Origin: JAGLTA01 sp023142625
GTDB taxonomy: Bacteria; Patescibacteriota; Patescibacteriia; JAACEG01
DNA: 26,697 bases
NCBI GenBank assembly: GCA_030641665.1
Contig: DAOWHA010000024.1
Coordinates: forward strand, 1 to 26,697
Direction of reading: 5' to 3'
The notes under the pieces were generated by a model. The model saw only the letters and a program-made list of their open reading frames with translations. It did not search any database and had not been told where the DNA came from. Below, piece by piece: positions 22,119 to 26,697 of this stretch. The position numbers and the translations under genes were made by a program. How positions within the stretch are numbered: position 1 is the first letter of the stretch; every line of letters starts with the position of its first letter.

Positions 22119-23222
22119 TTATATTTTTTTTAATTTTTTGCCGATTATTTTAATGGAAAATTCTTTTTGAAAAAGAGAGTGAGCGTTTTTAGCAATATTA
22201 TTTCGCAAATCTTCATCATTTTTCAATTTTAATATCGCATCAGCTAAAGCTTTGGAATCTTCAGCTTTACAAAATAAACAATTTTTTAAATTAACAAATC
22301 CTGCTGATATAGACGACTTGCAGCCTGACATTATTATCGGTTTTTCCATTGCAATAATTTGAAATACTTTGTTCGCTATAACTCTTTTTGCTTTTTCGCT
22401 TCCGCCAAAATGCCCGCCAATGCATATATCCGCGCTGGCTATCTTTTGAGGCAATTCCTTAAAAGGAATCCAGTCTATAAAAGCGGTATTTTTTATATTC
22501 AACGCTTGCGACAACTTAATAATCTCTTTATGCGTCTGCCCTGTTCCGATTATTTCAAATTTTATTTCTGGATATTGCTCTAAATTTTTTGCCGCTTTTA
22601 TTATGTGTTCTATGCCGTGAATCGGCGTAAACTTTCCATAAAACAGCACAGTAAAATTTTCTGCCGCTTTGTTTTTCCCTGATATCGGATAAAATAATTT
22701 GTCGTCAGCGCCAATATAAGCAAAATCAAATTTATCTATCGGAACTTTAAATTTTTTATGAAAATACTCAATATGCTCAGGCGTGTCTAAAATAATTTTA
22801 TCCGCAAAGGAACAGCTAATCTTATCTAATAAATAAAAAAACTTTTTTGTAAAATAATTATCGCTAACCTTGCGATCATTGATCATCGTGTCATAAATAG
22901 ACAGCATTGGATTAAAAATTATCTTTTTTGTTGGAAATAAGACTCTTGCCAATATCATATCTAATTGCCCGATATATCCGACAATTACGCAATCCACAGG
23001 TGGCAGCCTTAATTTTTTATAAATTAATTTTAAATAAGCTATTATAACGCAAAAAAAAATTTTAATCTTGGCAAAAAAAGCAATGTCAATCTTGTTTTTA
23101 ATTTTGTCTAACAATACTTCATGGCACTCAACTACTTCTACATTATTCAAAATTAAACCATTAATAACATTGCGGTTTCTGGGATATTCTTTTTCGTAAG
23201 TTCCAAAATAACAGATTATCAT
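22119..23222 (-). CDS. GT4-type glycosyltransferase
   Basis: This is a 367-residue soluble GT-B fold enzyme. The N-terminal half begins MIICYFGTYEKEYPRNR and the C-terminal half has FTVLFYGKFTPIHGIEHIIKAA, EIIGTGQTHKEI, FIDWIPFKELPQKIASADI and GGSEKAKRVIANKVFQIIAMEKPII. In GT4 enzymes the last region corresponds to the nucleotide-sugar binding EX7E segment, and here the first Glu is in GSEKAKRV. It would transfer a sugar from a nucleotide donor to a growing glycan on the cytoplasmic face. Its start overlaps the preceding gene stop by 4 bp, so translation is coupled. Confidence 0.88.
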   Translation of the reverse strand: MIICYFGTYEKEYPRNRNVINGLILNNVEVVECHEVLLDKIKNKIDIAFFAKIKIFFCVIIAYLKLIYKKLRLPPVDCVIVGYIGQLDMILARVLFPTKKIIFNPMLSIYDTMINDRKVSDNYFTKKFFYLLDKISCSFADKIILDTPEHIEYFHKKFKVPIDKFDFAYIGADDKLFYPISGKNKAAENFTVLFYGKFTPIHGIEHIIKAAKNLEQYPEIKFEIIGTGQTHKEIIKLSQALNIKNTAFIDWIPFKELPQKIASADICIGGHFGGSEKAKRVIANKVFQIIAMEKPIIMSGCKSSISAGFVNLKNCLFCKAEDSKALADAILKLKNDEDLRNNIAKNAHSLFQKEFSIKIIGKKLKKI

Positions 23223-24187
23223 ATTATTTTTTTCTTTATATTATAACTTTTTTCTTTTTTTACGCTGTTCTGTATCATTATTTCACTTAACAAACCTAAC
23301 GAAATTAACTGGGCTCCCGTTATAATCAGCAATACGCCGAATATTAAAAGAGGCAAGTGGGACTGAATGCTTCCGGTAAAAACGCGCAATATTGTCAAAT
23401 ACGCGCATATTATAAAGCCGATAAATGACAATGACAGACCGATAGCTCCAAAAAAATGCAGCGGTTTTTTTGTATATTTTGTAATTAACAGTACATTGAT
23501 TATGTCTAAAAAATAATTTACTGCTCTTCTTAGCCCGAATTTGCCATATCTTGACTCGCCGAATTTCCGTTCATTATGCTTGACTTTTAATTCGCCCACC
23601 TTATACCCTTTTTGATGCGCCAATACTGGTAAAAAACGATGCAATTCGCCGTAAACCTCTATATTTTTAATCACTTCCCGCTGATAAATTTTAAAACCGC
23701 AATTAAAATCATGCAACTTTATTCCTGTTAAAGCTGAAACTGTAAAATTAAAAATTTTTGAAGAGACTAATTTTATAAATGAATCTTTTCTCTCTCTCTT
23801 CCATCCTGAAACCATATCATATCCTTCGCCAATCTTTTTTATTAAATTAGAAATTTCCAACGGCTCGTCTTGCAGGTCAGAATCCATTGTAATAACCAAA
23901 TCGCCGCCGGCTTCCTTAAAACCTGCCGCCAATGCGGCTGACTTTCCAAAATTCCGCCTGAATTGTATGGCTCTAATTTTTTGATTTTGCTGATGCAATT
24001 CAGAAATGATATTAAATGAATTATCAGCAGAACCGTCGTCTATATAAATTATCTCATAATCAAAAGGCAAGCCAAAAATTGCCTGAATAATTCTAGCATT
24101 TAATTCTTTCAAAGATTCGGTTTCATTAAAAACAGGAATAATAATTGATAATTTTTGTTTTAAATTTTGATTTTCTACCTGATTCAT
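23219..24187 (-). CDS. GT2 polyprenyl-phosphate glycosyltransferase, GtrB/DPM1-like with C-terminal membrane segments
   Basis: The 322-residue protein starts with a GT-A domain: LSIIIPVFNETESL, IYIDDGSADNSF, the RRNFGKSAALAAGFKEA segment and ITMDSDLQDEP, which carries the metal-binding Asp motif. LHDFNCGFKIY and KHNERKFGESRYG follow, as in GtrB. Two membrane helices at about 240-265 and 275-300 anchor it. Such enzymes move glucose or another sugar from a nucleotide to undecaprenyl phosphate, which supplies donors for GT-C enzymes like those in this cluster. That makes it the likely donor maker for the membrane transferases nearby. It overlaps the GT4 gene by 4 bp. Confidence 0.9.
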   Translation of the reverse strand: MNQVENQNLKQKLSIIIPVFNETESLKELNARIIQAIFGLPFDYEIIYIDDGSADNSFNIISELHQQNQKIRAIQFRRNFGKSAALAAGFKEAGGDLVITMDSDLQDEPLEISNLIKKIGEGYDMVSGWKRERKDSFIKLVSSKIFNFTVSALTGIKLHDFNCGFKIYQREVIKNIEVYGELHRFLPVLAHQKGYKVGELKVKHNERKFGESRYGKFGLRRAVNYFLDIINVLLITKYTKKPLHFFGAIGLSLSFIGFIICAYLTILRVFTGSIQSHLPLLIFGVLLIITGAQLISLGLLSEIMIQNSVKKEKSYNIKKKII

Positions 24188-24212
24188 AATTTCTAATTCT
24201 TAATTCTTGATT

Positions 24213-24971
24213 TCACCCTAACGGGTGACCACCCGTTAGGGTGGCTTGATTTATTTTCTTCAGCCTTTTTCTTAATCTAATCAAATTTTTAATATAATTA
24301 AATCCTAAAGAAATAATTTTGACCCTGCTTTTATCTCCATTTTCCCTAATCTCTTCCCATTTAACTGGAATCTCTTTTATTTTATATCCAAAACTTTCGG
24401 ATAATATTACAAGTTCTGAATCAAAAAACCATTCATTATCTTTTATTCGCGGCAGAATTTTTTTAATAATATCTTTATTAATAGCTTTAAAGCCACAAGG
24501 TAAATCTGAAATATCTGAATTAATTATAATTTTTTTAATTATCTTATAAAGTCTGGAAATTATCTTTCGCGCTACGCTTCTTTTGATAACTGATTGCTTA
24601 TGAAATCTTGAACCAATGGCTATATCGTAATGCTCCTCTTTAACGGCGCTTATCAATTTTGGCAGCGCTTCTAAATCTACTGACAAATCAACATCCATAA
24701 AAATATAAATATCCGCGTCAAAATTTTTCCATCCATGCCGAATAGCTATTCCCTTTCCTTTTTGCGGGATAAAAAAATATTTAATCTGCTTAAATCTATA
24801 TTCTAATTCTTTAGCTATCTCTGCTGTATTGTCATTAGAATCATTATCAGCGATAATAATCTGCCATTGATCGCCAGCCACATTTTTATTTAAAAAATTA
24901 AACAGAGCGATAATATTATTATTTAAAATTTTTTCCTCGTTTAAGCATGGAAGCGTGATGTTTATTCGCAT
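24213..24971 (-). CDS. GT2 glycosyltransferase, DPM1/ALG5-like, with a repeat-derived C terminus
   Basis: This is a 252-residue soluble GT-A enzyme. Key motifs are INITLPCLNEEKIL, IIADNDSNDNT, PQKGKGIAIRHGW, FMDVDLSVDLEALP (metal-binding Asp motif), IGSRFHKQS and SDLPCGFKAINKDI. The sequence is close to dolichyl-phosphate glucosyl- or mannosyltransferases that lack C-terminal membrane helices. It probably makes a polyprenyl-phosphate sugar. The last ten codons (ATLTGGHPLG) and the TGA stop are supplied by a family C palindrome (24214-24243), so the original C terminus has been replaced or extended. Its start overlaps the upstream gene by 53 bp. Confidence 0.88.
   Translation of the reverse strand: MRINITLPCLNEEKILNNNIIALFNFLNKNVAGDQWQIIIADNDSNDNTAEIAKELEYRFKQIKYFFIPQKGKGIAIRHGWKNFDADIYIFMDVDLSVDLEALPKLISAVKEEHYDIAIGSRFHKQSVIKRSVARKIISRLYKIIKKIIINSDISDLPCGFKAINKDIIKKILPRIKDNEWFFDSELVILSESFGYKIKEIPVKWEEIRENGDKSRVKIISLGFNYIKNLIRLRKRLKKINQATLTGGHPLG
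24214..24243. repeat. Family C palindrome, intact copy, at the 3' end of a glycosyltransferase gene
   Basis: Perfect 13-bp arms CACCCTAACGGGT and ACCCGTTAGGGTG have a 4-base GACC loop. On the minus strand it encodes the last residues and completes the stop of the gene at 24213-24971. It gives the same peptide reading (TL-x-G-x-HPL) as the copy inside the DUF2079 gene. Confidence 0.85.
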
Positions 24972-26256
24972 AAAAAAATTTATCTAAAATAAAATAACTT
25001 ATAACTAATACTACCATTATATAATTAAGATGGTCAAGGTGAAAATAGCGCGAAAAAAACCAAACAACAAATAAAAATGAGGAATAATTAATAAGCATCA
25101 TTTTTATTGAATTTTTTTTAATCTGTTTTTTCAACAAAAAAAACAATAAAGGAAGACCAAATAATATTTGAAATATCCAGCAAGGAAAATAAGCCAATGG
25201 CGATTTAATAATATTAAATTTTAACAGCATTCCAGTTAATCCGATACCCTCTATCGGATAGTTGCTAACGGATTTTCCTGAAGAAAAATATAATATATCG
25301 TCAAACAGCGAAAAATAATCCCAAATCAAAAAAGGTAAAAAAATAATTAAACCAACAATAAAAAATAGCCATGTGACTTTAATCGTTTTGATAAAATTTT
25401 TATCTTTTTTTAAAAAAATATAAACAAAATAAAAGGGCAAAATAAACCACGCCGACTGTTTTACTCCCATGGCAAAGGCTAAACTAATGGAAGAAAGCAA
25501 TAATCTGTTTCTTTGCAATAAATAAACCATTAAAATAATCCAAAACAAAACCATAATATTATTAGAACCAAAAAATAGATGCCCTAAAATTATCGGGTTA
25601 AACGCAAAAAACGAAACCAGCAATAATTTTTGATTTTTTTTATCTGGAATCTTAAAAAGCAAAAAAACTGAAAATAGATATAAAATTATATAGAGCCAGC
25701 GCTGATCATAATAATTAAATAGTTTCTGCCCAACCAAATAAAACGGCAGCGGCATTATAAATGAAAAAGGCGGATAAGCGTAATGGTAAATCGGCGGCGG
25801 CGTAATCTGCGGAAAACGATTAAAAGCGTAATGCCACTCAGCAAAAATAGTATTAAAATAATCTTCTTTATACGGATTTTTTCCGCTTAAAAGATATTTG
25901 ATAGCGATTTCCGTATGCAGAGTTTCGTCCTGTATGCTAAACTTATCAATTTTTCTATAATTCAAATATTGAAAATTAAGAAACAGAAAATTCGCTATCA
26001 AAATCAAAATAATAACTACCTTATATGAAATTCGCTTTTTCTTCACGATGCTAAATATTAGATACGCAATAACAGAAACAATATTTACCGCCATAAACAA
26101 GGCTAATATTTTTTTGTCAATTACAATGTGCGGATATCTAACTAAAATTATTGAACTGGAAATAACAAAAATTGCGATTATTAAAAAATCGCAAGATATA
26201 AAATTAAAAATTTTTTTATATAATTTCAAAATCTGTTTTAAATTTTGATATAGCAT
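24919..26256 (-). CDS. GT-C membrane glycosyltransferase, GT87-like
   Basis: The 445-residue protein has about eleven membrane segments. The first extracytoplasmic loop has FSIQDETLHTEIAIKYLL and NPYKEDYF, then HYAYPPFSFIMPLPFYL. The acidic loop and the YPPF motif are typical of GT87 and related polyprenol-phosphate-sugar transferases. Further on FAFNPIILGHLFFGSNN and GVKQSAWFILPFYFVY match the family pattern (NP, N-rich loop, KQ). It is the first gene of the minus-strand cluster, so the cluster promoter should lie in 26257-26370. I see only weak AT-rich candidates there. The end overlaps the next gene by 53 bp. Confidence 0.82.
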   Translation of the reverse strand: MLYQNLKQILKLYKKIFNFISCDFLIIAIFVISSSIILVRYPHIVIDKKILALFMAVNIVSVIAYLIFSIVKKKRISYKVVIILILIANFLFLNFQYLNYRKIDKFSIQDETLHTEIAIKYLLSGKNPYKEDYFNTIFAEWHYAFNRFPQITPPPIYHYAYPPFSFIMPLPFYLVGQKLFNYYDQRWLYIILYLFSVFLLFKIPDKKNQKLLLVSFFAFNPIILGHLFFGSNNIMVLFWIILMVYLLQRNRLLLSSISLAFAMGVKQSAWFILPFYFVYIFLKKDKNFIKTIKVTWLFFIVGLIIFLPFLIWDYFSLFDDILYFSSGKSVSNYPIEGIGLTGMLLKFNIIKSPLAYFPCWIFQILFGLPLLFFLLKKQIKKNSIKMMLINYSSFLFVVWFFSRYFHLDHLNYIMVVLVISYFILDKFFYANKHHASMLKRGKNFK

Positions 26257-26372
26257 TTAGACAATTTTAATATAATGCTTTTATTGTTAATTATTTTAGC
26301 ATATTTATATCAATTTTTATATTAAATATTTTAAAACATTTCTATCTCACCTTTATATTTTTGCATTCAACC

Positions 26373-26401
26373 TTGACATAATTTAAATATTATGTTATTT
26401 T
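26373..26401 (+). promoter_or_regulatory. Promoter of the TetR-family gene
   Basis: TTGACA (26373-26378) and TATTTT (26396-26401) are separated by 17 nt. The operator palindrome lies just downstream, over the expected transcription start. The box pair resembles the minus-strand cassette promoters at 3442-3469 and 4654-4681. Confidence 0.68.
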
Positions 26402-26412
26402 TTCATTAAATA

Positions 26413-26430
26413 ACTTACCGAGCGGTAAGT
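26413..26430. promoter_or_regulatory. Palindromic operator, probable TetR-family self-regulation site
   Basis: ACTTACCG, AG and CGGTAAGT form a perfect 8-bp inverted repeat with a 2-bp centre, 11 bp after the -10 box. Its position and form fit repression by the regulator encoded 16 bp further on. Confidence 0.72.
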
Positions 26431-26446
26431 AAGTTAAAAAATTTTT

Positions 26447-26697
26447 ATGGATATTAAAACAGAAGCAAAACACGGTCTTAATAATGCTAAAAAAAATATT
26501 ATTAAAGCAGCGCGCGGGCTTTTTTCAGAATATAGCTATTTAGGCGTTTCCATGAGCGACATCGCTAAAAAGCTTAATATCACTAAAGCCGCTCTTTATT
26601 ATCATTTTACAGGCAAAACGGAAATTTATAAAAATGTGCTTGATGAGGCTTTCAGTAATTTAAGCCTAGTTATCGGCGCAGCGTTTAACAAAAAAAC
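26447..26697 (+). CDS. TetR/AcrR-family transcriptional regulator, 3' truncated by the window
   Basis: The first 83 codons are in the window. After a short lysine-rich leader, KNIIKAARGLFSEYSYLGVS opens the TetR DNA-binding domain. The helix-turn-helix is MSDIAKKLNITKAALYYHF (residues 36-54), followed by GKTEIYKNVLDEAF, the usual start of the fourth helix. The ligand-binding half is outside the window, so the inducer and function are unknown. It is divergent from the glycan cluster, with about 190 bp between the two starts, so it might also control that cluster. Only one operator is visible, close to its own promoter, which suggests autoregulation first. Confidence 0.88.
   Translation, partial: MDIKTEAKHGLNNAKKNIIKAARGLFSEYSYLGVSMSDIAKKLNITKAALYYHFTGKTEIYKNVLDEAFSNLSLVIGAAFNKK

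Noticed and set aside
26257..26370. A promoter for the minus-strand glycan cluster
   Set aside because: TATATT and TTGATA-like boxes occur on the minus strand, but no pair has an acceptable spacing, so none is listed as a feature.
1..26697. UGA recoded as glycine, as in some CPR lineages (Gracilibacteria, Absconditabacteria)
   Set aside because: TGA ends the LCP gene and the GT2 gene at 24213, and no conserved domain is broken by TGA. The single broken gene has TAA.
1..26697. CRISPR arrays, tRNA or rRNA genes, integrase or transposase genes
   Set aside because: No regularly spaced direct repeats, no cloverleaf-like segment with conserved T-loop sequence, and no recombinase-like frame were seen. 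This was by eye only, so a divergent tRNA could be missed.

Overview
The window is low-GC (AT-rich) bacterial DNA that uses the standard code: TGA acts as a stop at 989-991 and at 24213-24215. Compact gene packing, many starts without a Shine-Dalgarno sequence, eight small 'T4SS pilin' paralogues, many polytopic GT-C-type glycosyltransferases and palindromic intergenic repeats all point to Candidate Phyla Radiation / Patescibacteria. I cannot name the lineage from this window. No rRNA, tRNA, CRISPR array or transposase gene was seen.

Layout. (i) 1-7158: the 3' part of an LCP (LytR-CpsA-Psr) gene, then der, pth and uvrA on the + strand. Each of these three housekeeping genes has a small minus-strand cassette just upstream: terminator, small ORF, strong Shine-Dalgarno, promoter. 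The -35 box (TTGACA on the minus strand) lies inside the ATGTCAATA start of the housekeeping gene. The cassettes before pth and uvrA are clear homologues of each other. (ii) 7161-12719: a good promoter, a long leader with an inverted repeat, an orphan extracellular solute-binding protein, then eight tandem pilin-like genes ending in a terminator. (iii) 12729-14816: a DUF2079-type membrane protein. (iv) 14813-26256: a minus-strand surface-glycan or protein-glycosylation cluster holding GT-C membrane enzymes, two GT2 enzymes, one GT4 enzyme and two SAM methyltransferases, one of them broken by an in-frame TAA. (v) 26373 to the end: a TetR-family regulator, cut by the window edge, with its own promoter and a palindromic operator.

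Dispersed palindromes form a second layer. Family A (four copies, about 140-180 bp, ends TGTCTTTGCGAGG...CCTCGCAAAGACA) occupies intergenic gaps. Family B (GTTGGTTCCATAGTCC...) occurs twice. Family C (about 30 bp, core GGGTGACCACCCG) lies inside two reading frames and inside one family-A copy. A separate perfect 25-bp inverted repeat lies between the first two pilin genes.

Inferred biology: the pilin array and the glycosylation cluster together suggest a cell-surface and pilus module. The glycosyltransferases could modify surface lipids, polysaccharide or the secreted pilins and binding protein. This is inference from neighbourhood, not shown by the sequence.
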